This document shows positions 28,746 through 37,604 of a DNA stretch of 49,846 nucleotides, piece after piece. The stretch spans positions 1 to 49,846 of the forward strand of contig CAMKTN010000016.1 of NCBI GenBank assembly GCA_946415705.1, written 5' to 3'. A program made the position numbers and the translations under genes. Source of the DNA: an uncultured Prevotellaceae bacterium (GTDB lineage Bacteria > Bacteroidota > Bacteroidia > Bacteroidales > Bacteroidaceae). Every line of letters begins with the position of its first letter. The stretch's first letter is position 1. The notes below the pieces were generated by a model. That model saw only the letters and a program-made list of their open reading frames with translations. It was not told where the DNA came from and did not search any database.

Positions 28746-30759
28746 TAATAAGTGGGAGTGTCTTATATTCTTGGCTGTAGCGCAGCATCTGGTGGTCATA
28801 GGCCTCACCGTAGCGGATCTGCACGTCGGTGATGTGGCCGTCTTTGTCCTCGGTGACCACGTACTCGGGGTTGATGAAGCCCTTGTAGGGAGCCAGGTCA
28901 AGGGCTTTGTAGCGGGCGAGCACTTCCTTGTGGAGTTCCGGGTCAACTTTGACACCATAGGCTTCGATGAGGCGGCGGGCACCTTCAAAGTCCCCCTCGC
29001 TCTTCACGCGTTGAATCTCGGCCAGCAGCTCGCCGAAGAGCGTGCGCAAGGCGGCGTAGTCGTTGATCTGCACGTAGGTCTTGCCATCACGCTTGATCAA
29101 CTCGACAGCTCCCTCTGCGTGGTCGAGGACCCAGTGGGCGATGAGGGCGCGGTTGCGCATGTGGGCTTCTTCGATGGTGTTGCCGGGTTCGATGCGCACG
29201 AGCTGCGTCATCAGACCGTTCATCATATAGGTGTAATACTGGCTCTTATACGCCTCGTCATTGGGCGTGAGGCCAAGCTCCACGAGCTTCGGGTCAGCGA
29301 TATAGTAGAGGCCGAAGAGGTCGGCGCGCGCTTCTTCGATGGCACTGCCGTAGGCCTTCAGCGAGTCGGCATCCACACCGGGAAGCAGCTTGCCAGAGCC
29401 GTGGCCGAGACATTCGTGGAGGTCGGTGTGGAGGTCATCGCAGACGTCGCCGTACTCACGAATCAGGTCGCGTGTGGCTTGGTCGATGACGAATTCCTCC
29501 TGGAAGCCGTTGCCGCGGGCTGCCTTGTTATAGGCATCGGTGAGGTTGCCGATGGTGACGCTCTTGGAGCCGTGCTCGGCACGTACCCAGTTGCTGTTGG
29601 GCAGGTTGATACCGATGGCGGTGCTGGGGTAGAGGTCGCCACCGAGGATGGCTGCCACGATGACCTTGGCGGTGATGCCTTTGCAGTTCTGCTTCTTGAA
29701 ACGGGCATCTACGGGTGAGTGGTCCTCGAACCACTGCGCGCTGGCCGACAGCTTCTCGGTACGTTCTGTGGCTGCCTTATCCTTGAAGTTGGCATAGCCC
29801 TCCCAGCTGGCTTTCATGCCCAGCGGGTCGCCATAGCTCTCGGTGAAGCCGTTGGTGAAATCGACGTCGCCATCGGTGTCTTCGACCCACAGGATGCTAT
29901 AGGCATCGAAGGTCTTCAGATCACCCGTGCGGTAGTATTCAATGAGCTTGTCAATGACGGCCACCTGCTTGTCGTTCTCGGCTACCGTCTTGGCTTTCTC
30001 CAACCAGAAGATGATGCGGTCGATGGCTGCGCCGTAGAGTCCTCCGCTGCGCCACACCTTCTCCGTGAGCACACCGTTCTCCTTCACGAGGCGGCTGTTC
30101 ATACCGAACATGATGGGGTGCTCTGGGTCGGGATCAGCCTCTTTCATCTTCAAGTAGAAGTCCTCAGCCTCAGCCTGTGTGACACCCGGGCCGTAGTAGT
30201 TGGCGGCGCTGGTGAGTACGAGGTCCTCGCCATCGGCCTGGTTGGTGCGCTTGGGCATCACTGTGGGGTCGAAGATGACGGGGAAGAGCTCTTCGATGTC
30301 GAAGGGCAGTTTCTCTGGGGCGACATCCTTGATAGCGGTGCGTAGGAACGCCTCGGAGAAAGCGGGCTGGAACTTTTCGCAACCGTAGTGATGGTGGATG
30401 CCGTTGGAGAACCATACACGTTTGAGGTAGATGACGAAGTTCTTGAAGTCCTCGCTCTCGCGGTCGCCCTGATAATCAGTATATACGGATTCGAGCAACT
30501 GGCGGATGCGCAAGTTATAGCGTCCGTTCTGGTCCCACAGGATGTCGCGGCCGCTGAGAGCTGCCTGTGAGAGGTAATAGACGAGTGTCTTCTGTCGAAG
30601 CGACAGGTCCTCGAAGCCCTCGACCTTATAGCGTAGCATTTGCAGGTCGGCGAAGCGTTCGTCGTTGTATTCGAAGTCGGTGGTTTCTTGCTGTGTGCCA
30701 CAGGAGGTGGCAAGAGCTGCTGTGATGAGCATGCCTGTGTAGAGATGTTTGAGGTTCAT
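28738..30759 (-). CDS. Dipeptidyl-peptidase III-like M49 zinc peptidase, lipoprotein
   Basis: 673 residues. Signal peptide with lipobox (ITAALATSC), so probably a lipid-anchored periplasmic or surface peptidase. The M49 zinc motif is seen in its HEXXGH form as HECLGH (His448, Glu449, His453), followed by the second motif EEARAD (475-480) with the third zinc ligand. Family members cleave dipeptides from oligopeptide N-termini. It starts 6 bp after a small AraC-type gene and overlaps the AlkD-like gene, in an operon that begins with the coiled-coil protein at 33922. Confidence 0.92.
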   Translation of the reverse strand: MNLKHLYTGMLITAALATSCGTQQETTDFEYNDERFADLQMLRYKVEGFEDLSLRQKTLVYYLSQAALSGRDILWDQNGRYNLRIRQLLESVYTDYQGDRESEDFKNFVIYLKRVWFSNGIHHHYGCEKFQPAFSEAFLRTAIKDVAPEKLPFDIEELFPVIFDPTVMPKRTNQADGEDLVLTSAANYYGPGVTQAEAEDFYLKMKEADPDPEHPIMFGMNSRLVKENGVLTEKVWRSGGLYGAAIDRIIFWLEKAKTVAENDKQVAVIDKLIEYYRTGDLKTFDAYSILWVEDTDGDVDFTNGFTESYGDPLGMKASWEGYANFKDKAATERTEKLSASAQWFEDHSPVDARFKKQNCKGITAKVIVAAILGGDLYPSTAIGINLPNSNWVRAEHGSKSVTIGNLTDAYNKAARGNGFQEEFVIDQATRDLIREYGDVCDDLHTDLHECLGHGSGKLLPGVDADSLKAYGSAIEEARADLFGLYYIADPKLVELGLTPNDEAYKSQYYTYMMNGLMTQLVRIEPGNTIEEAHMRNRALIAHWVLDHAEGAVELIKRDGKTYVQINDYAALRTLFGELLAEIQRVKSEGDFEGARRLIEAYGVKVDPELHKEVLARYKALDLAPYKGFINPEYVVTEDKDGHITDVQIRYGEAYDHQMLRYSQEYKTLPLIND

Positions 30760-30765
30760 GATATG

Positions 30766-31218
30766 TTATTGTTTTTTGTCCTTGCCTGAGCGCCCTTGTT
30801 CCAGACGGGCATAGAACTCGTTATGGTATTCCTTAGGCGTTTTGCCGTGCATCTTGTAGAATGTGGCATAGAACGACTGCCGATTGGCAAAGCCACTGGC
30901 AGCGGCGATTTCTGCCATACTAAGCTTCCGATTGCGTTTGTCGGTCATCATGGATATGGCTTCGCGCAAGCGATAGCCGGCAATCAACTCGGGGAAGTTA
31001 CACTGGAAGCGAAGGCTGACGGCGGCGCTGATATAGCGCGGGTTGGTGCCTATCTCTTCGGCCAGCCGCTGTGCATTGTACTGCGGGTCACGATAGCGCT
31101 TATCGACAATCATCTTACGCAGGATCTGTTCGTAGATGACGTCAATGACTTCAGCCTTGATGGCTGTGCGGTAGAGTGCTGGACTCTCTTTCTTCTCGCG
31201 CAGGTTATACTTGCTCAT
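30766..31218 (-). CDS. Small AraC-type helix-turn-helix regulator
   Basis: 150 residues from the ATG at 31218 (MSKYNLREKKES). Residues about 25-135 form the double HTH of AraC proteins: NAQRLAEEIGTNPRYISAAV for the first and MAEIAAASGFANRQSFYATF for the second, followed by KMHGKTPKEYH. There is no N-terminal effector or receiver domain, so it is a stand-alone DNA-binding unit. The start lies 14 bp inside the end of the upstream coiled-coil gene, so the two are translationally coupled. Targets unknown. Confidence 0.85.
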   Translation of the reverse strand: MSKYNLREKKESPALYRTAIKAEVIDVIYEQILRKMIVDKRYRDPQYNAQRLAEEIGTNPRYISAAVSLRFQCNFPELIAGYRLREAISMMTDKRNRKLSMAEIAAASGFANRQSFYATFYKMHGKTPKEYHNEFYARLEQGRSGKDKKQ

Positions 31219-33922
31219 GTGGTTGGTTTTGATGTAATTGTGATGCTTGTTCATGCGCTTGCAGACGGAACTCATATTGTGCCTGCTGCTGCATGACGCT
31301 ACGAAGTTGTTGCTCTAAATCCCTGAGCTTTTCCAGCAGATTGCTGCGCTCAGTATCACCGTCGTCGGAGATGGGACGAAGGCCCTCCGCTTGCAGGGCT
31401 ATTACTTGTGCTCGCAGGTAGTCAATGCGTGCTTGGGTGATGCTTTGGTCTAAGATGACGGAACGCACACGCTCGCGTATGCCGGTCCAATCTCGGTTGC
31501 CAGTCAGCACACGTTCGAGCTCACCAATCTGCATGGGAGGATGGTTCGCATTGAAACGACTCATCCACAGATCTACGTTACGGCGCTCTTCGGCGATGAG
31601 CTGCTCCATCTCCAGCGTGTGGCTGTCTAAAGCTTTCCTGAAGGCATCTTGTTTTAGCCATTCCTTCATCTTCTCATCGCGTTCTCTCTCTGAGCGTTCC
31701 TGTTGGTCGCACTGCTTGATGTAGGCCATCTGAGCTTGTGAGAAGACATTGCGGGTGTTGCCGTCGGGAATCAGCTTATGCCATGATTCATCGGCTTTAC
31801 CTATCTTGTCGTGGAGGGTGGTGAGGACGGTCTCGCGTGCTGTCAGGTCTGTAATCACCTGTTGCTGCAGCTTGCGCAGTATGCTTTCCTCAGCTTTTAA
31901 TCGCGTGGCCTCTATCTCATTGCCCTGTAGGCGTTGCTCCATGCTATCCCATTGTTCTCGCATTTGTTGAATGCGTTGCTTCAATCCCTCGGGTGATTCC
32001 TTCCATTGTGCATACCATTCCGGGAGCGTGATGACCTGTTCCAAGGCATCGTAGCGTTGACGGAAGGCTTTGATGGTTTCCTGCTGTCGCTTTTGCAGGC
32101 GTTCCACCTGACCGGCCATCGTCTGGCAAGCGGTGTTGGCTTCGTTGAGGCGCACGGTAAGGTCATCGGATTGTTGCTGCAGCTTCTGCATCTGCTCGCC
32201 AATCTGTGAGATCGAACCGAGGTGGAACGTGTAGGCTTCCAGTGCCTTCTCGGCCTCTTCCGCTTCCACGGTCGTTCGCTCAATCAGCAGTTGCAGAAGG
32301 GTAGTCCGGGACTCACGGTTGGTGGAGGGGGTACAATCGGAGAAGGAACGGTCCAGCATACTGAAGCTCTTCCATTCTTCGGCATCGCCGTTCAAGCGTG
32401 TACGAATGGTCGTCAGATTCAGGGCTTCCGTTTCCATGCGCGCCACAGTTTGGTAGAGGTCCTTCTGGAGCTCTGCTTGAGCCTTCTGCTTGCTGGAGAG
32501 CTCTTGGCGAAGCATCGCACATTCGGCCTTCAACGATGCGATGAGGGCGTTCTGTTCCACGATGGTTTCGCCCTCCCACGGGTGATGGGTGGCTCCACAC
32601 ACGGTGCAGGGTGTACCCTCCTGTAGGTCTCCGCGTAGCTCTATGACATCCTGACTCTTGGACAGGGTGAGATGGTATTCTTTATGTTCCAACTGCTGGG
32701 CAGCCTGCTGAATCTCTTTGTCGATTTTATCGAGACTGCGGTTCAGGTGTTCGGAATGGAGGCGCAGGCGGGTGATCTCCATATCCTTCTGTTCCATCAA
32801 TTCGTAATCGGTAGCAATGCTGTGCCATAATGTGGAAGCCGTCTTGAGCATCAGCAGACGGCTGCGCAGCTCCAGTGCACGACTTTGCAGCTTGTAGCTG
32901 TCCTGTCCTTTGATGCTGGTTCGGTGGCCGTCCAGCTCATCCTGCTTGCGTTGGATGGCGACATTCAGATTCTGATGTTCGACGAAGAGACGCCGCAGTT
33001 GCTCGTCACGCTCTTCCTGATGGCGTGAGGCCTGGTTGAGTTCTTGTGTCAGCAATTCGCGCTGTTGGTTCACACCTAACAGCTCGTCTAACATAATCTT
33101 GACGGCATCACTGCGCAGAATCATTGTGCGATGTACCTCCAAGGCTTGCTGTTGGACATGCAGCTCTGTTGCCTCCGCCAAGAAGTCCTCTGTCAAGCGT
33201 TTGTTCTCCTGTAGCTCTTTTTCCAACATAGCTTGGCGTTCCTGCAACTGCCGGATAATCGTTTCTGTGTCGGCGGCATAGCTCTTGCCTTCGTTGACCT
33301 GTGTGGCCATGTGCTCGCCATCGGCCATCTTCATAGCTGCCGTCATCAACTCCTGGGTGATGGAATCGGTATTGCCTTTCTCCAGACGTACCTGCTGCTC
33401 TGCCGTCTCATAGGCTTTCTTGGCCTCGCCCGTAACGATGCCTTGCTGTCCGCTGGCCTGGCGCGTCTGCTCAATGTCCTTGGATAGCAGGTGTATGCGC
33501 TGCACTTGCTCGTTCAGGGGCTCGAAGGCTTCGAAGCGTTCCAGTTCCTGTTTCTCAGCGTGGATAGTCGCCAGTTGCTTGTTCAGCTGGTACAATCGCT
33601 CTTGCTGCTTCGTCAGTTCCGTGTTGACCTTCAGAAACTGATGCAGGCGTTCCAGTTGTCGCTGCACTTCCGTGCGCATCTCTTCGAGATGTGCAATCTT
33701 GGTCTGGCAGAGTCGGCGCCCTTCATGCAGCTTCTGCAGGTTGGCGTCGTTGAGAATGTGCTCAGACAGACGGACATGCGAGAGCTCTTGGCGTAGCAGC
33801 TCTTGAAGCCATTTGTGTACATCGTCGGGGATGGGCGTGTCAAAACGTTCCTGCCACCATCGGCGGAGGGTGGACTCCATAGAGTTGGAACGGGAGGAAG
33901 GGGATGTGGATATGTCGGACAT
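31205..33922 (-). CDS. Large coiled-coil protein with SbcC/Rad50-type zinc hook but no ATPase head
   Basis: 905 residues, almost entirely heptad-like helices rich in Gln, Glu, Leu and Arg. Almost exactly at the centre (Cys439, Cys442) is GTPCTVCGATHHPWEG, the CxxC plus HP pattern of the SbcC/Rad50 zinc hook, where two antiparallel coils meet. A normal SbcC has Walker A at the N-terminus and signature plus Walker B at the C-terminus. Here the N-terminus (RRWWQERFDTPIPDDVHKWL) and C-terminus (QYEFRLQAHEQASQLHQNQ) carry neither. The 150 bp upstream contain promoter-like sequence, so the head has not merely been split off. Probably a zinc-linked tether; function unknown. Confidence 0.85.
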   Translation of the reverse strand: MSDISTSPSSRSNSMESTLRRWWQERFDTPIPDDVHKWLQELLRQELSHVRLSEHILNDANLQKLHEGRRLCQTKIAHLEEMRTEVQRQLERLHQFLKVNTELTKQQERLYQLNKQLATIHAEKQELERFEAFEPLNEQVQRIHLLSKDIEQTRQASGQQGIVTGEAKKAYETAEQQVRLEKGNTDSITQELMTAAMKMADGEHMATQVNEGKSYAADTETIIRQLQERQAMLEKELQENKRLTEDFLAEATELHVQQQALEVHRTMILRSDAVKIMLDELLGVNQQRELLTQELNQASRHQEERDEQLRRLFVEHQNLNVAIQRKQDELDGHRTSIKGQDSYKLQSRALELRSRLLMLKTASTLWHSIATDYELMEQKDMEITRLRLHSEHLNRSLDKIDKEIQQAAQQLEHKEYHLTLSKSQDVIELRGDLQEGTPCTVCGATHHPWEGETIVEQNALIASLKAECAMLRQELSSKQKAQAELQKDLYQTVARMETEALNLTTIRTRLNGDAEEWKSFSMLDRSFSDCTPSTNRESRTTLLQLLIERTTVEAEEAEKALEAYTFHLGSISQIGEQMQKLQQQSDDLTVRLNEANTACQTMAGQVERLQKRQQETIKAFRQRYDALEQVITLPEWYAQWKESPEGLKQRIQQMREQWDSMEQRLQGNEIEATRLKAEESILRKLQQQVITDLTARETVLTTLHDKIGKADESWHKLIPDGNTRNVFSQAQMAYIKQCDQQERSERERDEKMKEWLKQDAFRKALDSHTLEMEQLIAEERRNVDLWMSRFNANHPPMQIGELERVLTGNRDWTGIRERVRSVILDQSITQARIDYLRAQVIALQAEGLRPISDDGDTERSNLLEKLRDLEQQLRSVMQQQAQYEFRLQAHEQASQLHQNQPHEQV

Positions 33923-33941
33923 GAAGGTCTATTTTTGTGCG

Positions 33942-33949
33942 CAAAGTTA
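33942..33949 (-). promoter_or_regulatory. Candidate -7 box of the zinc-hook gene
   Basis: TAACTTTG on the minus strand, 19 bases before the ATG at 33922. No clear TTG at the -33 position. Confidence 0.5.
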
Positions 33950-34065
33950 GCGAAAAACTCTGAACGAAGGAAATGATTTGTCGTTATTTTTCCATAGGGA
34001 ATAGAAAAAGGGGTGATGAAGGTGAATAAAATGACGATTTTCATGTCTGTATGCCAAGTTTTGTG

Positions 34066-34073
34066 TACTTTTG
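34066..34073 (+). promoter_or_regulatory. Candidate -7 box of the P-type ATPase gene
   Basis: TACTTTTG ends 6 bases before the ATG at 34080, implying a leaderless mRNA. The -33 region (TTTTCATG) is a poor match. Confidence 0.6.
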
Positions 34074-34079
34074 CGCGCT

Positions 34080-36677
34080 ATGCAGAAACAACAGACGCAA
34101 CAATACCGCGGCTTGACGGCTGAACAGGTCGTCGCAAGCCGCCAGCAATATGGTTCCAATGTGCTCACGCCGCGTGAGCGGACACCGTGGTGGCGCAAAC
34201 TTGCCGAGAAATTCACCGACCCGCTCATCGTCATTCTCTTGGTGGCGGCCGTCATGAGTATCGGTATTTCCGTCTATGAATACTTCGGTTTAGGGGCTGA
34301 TGCCACCGCCTTCTTCGAACCGGTTGGCATCATCATCGCCATCGCGCTGGCCACAGGCCTTGCCTTCTGGTTTGAATGGAAGGCTGACCGCGAGTTCTCG
34401 CTGCTGAACCTACAGAACGACCGCGAACCCGTGCGTGTCATCCGCGATGGCCACGAGAAGCAAATCCCTCGCAGCGAGGTCGTTGTGGGCGACTTGGTGT
34501 TGCTCTCTACGGGCGATGAAATCTGTGCCGACGGCCTCTTGTTGGAAGCTGTGCAGATGCAAGTCGATGAATCTACCCTCACAGGGGAACCCGTCTGCCA
34601 TAAGAGCATCCTTCCCGAGGAGCAGGATTCAGAAGCCACCTTCCCTACGAACACGGTGTTACGCGGCACCAAGCTATTAGAGGGACATGGTCGTATGCGC
34701 GTGACGGCCGTCGGTGACAACACGGAGAATGGGCGTGTGTTCACCGAGGCACAGATAGATGCCTCCGTGCGCACCCCCCTCAACGAGCAGTTGGACCGCC
34801 TCGGCCTCCTCATCTCACGTGCCAGCTACGCCATTGCAGCGTTGGTGGTCATCGCCCGTATCATCATGTGGTTCGTGGCTGCTCCCTCGGAAACGCTGAC
34901 AGCCCTTGGCGCAGAACTCACCACGCTCGACTTTCAAATCTCCACTTATTCTTTCCTCGCTTATCTACTGCAATCCCTCATGATTGCCGTCACGCTCATC
35001 GTGGTAGCTGTCCCCGAGGGCTTGCCCATGGCAGTGACGCTCTCGCTGGCCTACTCCATGCGTCGTATGCTGAAGACCAACAACCTCGTGCGCCGTATGC
35101 ATGCCTGCGAAACGATGGGTGCTGCCACCGTCATCTGTACCGACAAAACCGGCACACTCACACAGAACCAAATGCAGGTGGTGGAGATGAAGGATTTAAG
35201 AGGTGATATGGACGATGTGAGGATGAATGTCGCTGTCAACAGTACTGCTTCCCTTGATGGCGACCAAGTCCTCGGCAACCCCACGGAGGGCGCTCTTCTG
35301 TTGTGGCTGCGCAATCAGGGCGTTGACTATGTCCCCCTGCGTGCTGCCGCCCATGTCACCGAGGAGATTCCTTTCACCACCGAGCGCAAGTATATGGCTA
35401 CGCGCATGGACGATACCTTATATATAAAGGGTGCTCCGGAAATCGTGATGGAGATGTGTCGGGTGGAGAATGCTCAACTTTCAGCTTTCAACGCTCAACT
35501 GCAGGAATGGCAGGAGCGTGGTTTGCGCACGCTGGCGCTGGCTCATGCCGAAGGACAGGCGACGCCCGTCCTTGATGCCTTAGTAGCCATTGCAGACCCC
35601 GTACGTGAGGATGTTCCTGCAGCGGTGCAGGAGTGCCTCACTGCTGGCATTGATGTGAAAATCGTCACGGGTGATACCCCTGCCACCGCAATGGAAATCG
35701 CAAGACAGATTGGACTGACAGGAGTGAAAAATGAAAGAGTTAAAAGTGAAAAATGTATTTTCACTGGTCCTGAGATTGCTGCGATGTCCGATGAGGAACT
35801 GCAGACCTGTGCTCGTGACATCGTCATCATCGCCCGTGCCCGTCCGATGGACAAACAACGTCTGGTGCAGGCCCTTCAACGCTGCGGTGAGGTGGTCGCT
35901 GTCACGGGCGATGGCACCAACGACGCCCCCGCCTTGAAGGCGGCCCACGTGGGACTCTCCATGGGCGATGGCACTGCGGTGGCGAAGGAGGCTTCCGATA
36001 TCACTATCCTCGACAACTCCTTCGCCAGCATCGGGCGCGCCGTCATGTGGGGACGCTCGCTCTACCGCAATATTCAGCGCTTCATCCTCTTCCAGATGAC
36101 CGTTAATGTCTGCGCCTGCCTCACCGTCCTCGTAGGTTCGTTCATGGGCACCGACGCCCCGCTGACCGTCACACAGATGTTATGGGTGAACCTGATTATG
36201 GACACCTTCGCCGCGATGGCCCTGGCCTCGCTGCCGCCCACGGAAAGTGTGATGCGTGAGCGTCCGCGCGACCGCCGCAAGTTCATCATCTCTACGCCTA
36301 TGTGGCACTTCATCATCTGGGTGGGAGGACTCTTCTTCGTCGTGATGACCGCTCTTCTCTGGTATTTCGAGCGTGACGGCCATATCAATGCCTACGACCA
36401 GAGCCTTTTCTTCACTGCTTTCGTGATGCTTCAGTTCTGGAACCTCTTCAATGCCCGCGCTTTCCTGACGGGCCGTAGCGCCTTTAACCTCCATCACTGC
36501 CGCGAGTTCCTCTTCATCGCCTCTCTCATCTTCTTCGGACAGATCTTCATCGTGGAACTGGGTGGCCCCATGTTCAATGTCGTACCCCTCCGTCTCCTCG
36601 ACTGGCTCATCATTATAGCAATCACCTCACCCGTCCTATTGGCAGGTGAGGCGATCCGTTGGCTAAAGTCCAGGTAA
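34080..36677 (+). CDS. P-type calcium-transporting ATPase (type II, PMCA-like)
   Basis: Inner-membrane ion pump, 865 residues. The ATG at 34080 gives MQKQQTQQYRGLTAEQVVAS, a typical cation-ATPase N-domain. The actuator motif appears as STLTGEPV, the membrane ion-binding motif as VPEGLPMAVTLSL, the phosphorylation site as DKTGTLT (about residue 354) and the hinge as TGDGTNDAPALK (about residue 609); a C-terminal block of helices follows. Two low-complexity stretches look like spacer repeats translated in frame: NAQLSAFNAQL (35468-35501) and GVKNERVKSEKC (35720-35757). Calcium is the likeliest ion by family, not proven. It is divergent from the zinc-hook gene. Confidence 0.93.
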   Translation: MQKQQTQQYRGLTAEQVVASRQQYGSNVLTPRERTPWWRKLAEKFTDPLIVILLVAAVMSIGISVYEYFGLGADATAFFEPVGIIIAIALATGLAFWFEWKADREFSLLNLQNDREPVRVIRDGHEKQIPRSEVVVGDLVLLSTGDEICADGLLLEAVQMQVDESTLTGEPVCHKSILPEEQDSEATFPTNTVLRGTKLLEGHGRMRVTAVGDNTENGRVFTEAQIDASVRTPLNEQLDRLGLLISRASYAIAALVVIARIIMWFVAAPSETLTALGAELTTLDFQISTYSFLAYLLQSLMIAVTLIVVAVPEGLPMAVTLSLAYSMRRMLKTNNLVRRMHACETMGAATVICTDKTGTLTQNQMQVVEMKDLRGDMDDVRMNVAVNSTASLDGDQVLGNPTEGALLLWLRNQGVDYVPLRAAAHVTEEIPFTTERKYMATRMDDTLYIKGAPEIVMEMCRVENAQLSAFNAQLQEWQERGLRTLALAHAEGQATPVLDALVAIADPVREDVPAAVQECLTAGIDVKIVTGDTPATAMEIARQIGLTGVKNERVKSEKCIFTGPEIAAMSDEELQTCARDIVIIARARPMDKQRLVQALQRCGEVVAVTGDGTNDAPALKAAHVGLSMGDGTAVAKEASDITILDNSFASIGRAVMWGRSLYRNIQRFILFQMTVNVCACLTVLVGSFMGTDAPLTVTQMLWVNLIMDTFAAMALASLPPTESVMRERPRDRRKFIISTPMWHFIIWVGGLFFVVMTALLWYFERDGHINAYDQSLFFTAFVMLQFWNLFNARAFLTGRSAFNLHHCREFLFIASLIFFGQIFIVELGGPMFNVVPLRLLDWLIIIAITSPVLLAGEAIRWLKSR

Positions 36678-36680
36678 ATA

Positions 36681-36717
36681 CGCCCCTCCCTGTTTAGGGA
36701 GGGGTCGGGGGAGAGTC
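36681..36717 (+). repeat. Palindromic element between P-ATPase and rhaD
   Basis: Fills the whole 40-bp gap between the convergent genes and touches the rhaD stop codon; probably acts as hairpin terminator for one or both. Confidence 0.88.
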
Positions 36718-37530
36718 CTATTTCGGCAGGTTGAATGCTACGCTCATCTCCTGCATCTGTTCGTCGGTCATACCATCAGGCGTGAAGCCCATGTTCTTGG
36801 CGGCGATGTAGATGAGGGCTGATTTGTTGAGGACGTCAATCTGGTCGAAGGCAGCCATGACGTCTGTATCTACAGCGAAGACGCCGTGCTTCTCCCACAT
36901 CACCACGTCGTAGTCATCATCAATGGCCTTGATGGTGGCATCGGCCAGCTCCACGCTGGAGGGCAGCATATAGGGCACCATACCCAAACCACGCGGACAG
37001 AACGCCTTGGTCTCTGGAATCATGGACCACAGCATCTTCGTGGCTACGTCCTTCTCCATGAACATCTTGTTGTGGGTCAGTGCCACCAGTTCAATGGGAT
37101 GAGTGTGTACACTGGCGCGATAGGGCGAACCCTTGGCCAGCAGGTAGTTGTGTACGGCCAGATGTGAGGGCAGTTCGCTCGTAGGCTTCACAGGCTTGTC
37201 GGCGATGATGACATAGCTGGCGCAGTCGTCCAGGATGCGGATGACAGAGCCGTTGTCCATCGGCCAGCGGGCCAGGTCGCGCATACGCATGTTCGTGCCC
37301 TTACAGTAGAAATAGCAGCCTTTCAGATGGGGCAGGGTAGTGCCGATCTGATAGACGGGTGAGATGGCGGGCAGCGCGCGAATGGCGTCGTCCACCTGCT
37401 CCGTGATGTTTACCGTGATGTTGCCGCCGTTGCGCTCGGCCCATCCCTTTTGCCAAAGGTAGCCAGCCACTTCTGCGACGTCGTTGACAATCTTTGCCAG
37501 CGCTTCGCGATTCTCAAGAATACTCTTCAT
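36718..37530 (-). CDS. rhaD: L-rhamnulose-1-phosphate aldolase
   Basis: Zinc-dependent class II aldolase splitting rhamnulose-1-phosphate into dihydroxyacetone phosphate and lactaldehyde; 270 residues from the ATG at 37530 (MKSILENREALAKIV). Key segments: WAERNGGNITV, YFYCKGTNMRMRDL, SVHTHPIELVALTHN (zinc-binding HxH) and MWEKHGVFAVDTDVMAAFD with a further zinc His. The lactaldehyde-producing branch suits rhamnose use, and rhaA is found about 10 kb away beyond the defence island. A sugar transporter gene precedes it on the same strand, with only a repeat-filled spacer between. Confidence 0.92.
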   Translation of the reverse strand: MKSILENREALAKIVNDVAEVAGYLWQKGWAERNGGNITVNITEQVDDAIRALPAISPVYQIGTTLPHLKGCYFYCKGTNMRMRDLARWPMDNGSVIRILDDCASYVIIADKPVKPTSELPSHLAVHNYLLAKGSPYRASVHTHPIELVALTHNKMFMEKDVATKMLWSMIPETKAFCPRGLGMVPYMLPSSVELADATIKAIDDDYDVVMWEKHGVFAVDTDVMAAFDQIDVLNKSALIYIAAKNMGFTPDGMTDEQMQEMSVAFNLPK

Positions 37531-37533
37531 ATG

Positions 37534-37604
37534 ATTATCAATTATCAATTGTCAATTGTCAATTTTCAATTTTCAATTCTCAATTTTCAATTTTCAATTC
37601 TCAA
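37534..37604. repeat. CAATTTTCAATTCT spacer repeat between MFS gene and rhaD
   Basis: Fills the entire spacer with CAATTGT/CAATTTT/CAATTCT units. Orientation relative to the genes is opposite to that at 9144 and 26268. Confidence 0.85.

Noticed and set aside
28746..28988. N-terminal extension of the AlkD-like protein
   Set aside because: The first 81 residues are Ser/Thr/Pro-rich antisense-type sequence overlapping the peptidase gene; homology-like sequence begins at the ATG at 28745.
35057..36677. Heavy-metal (type I) P-ATPase assignment
   Set aside because: No CPx motif in the membrane helix and no N-terminal metal-binding domain; VPEGLPM and the domain order fit the calcium-type II group.
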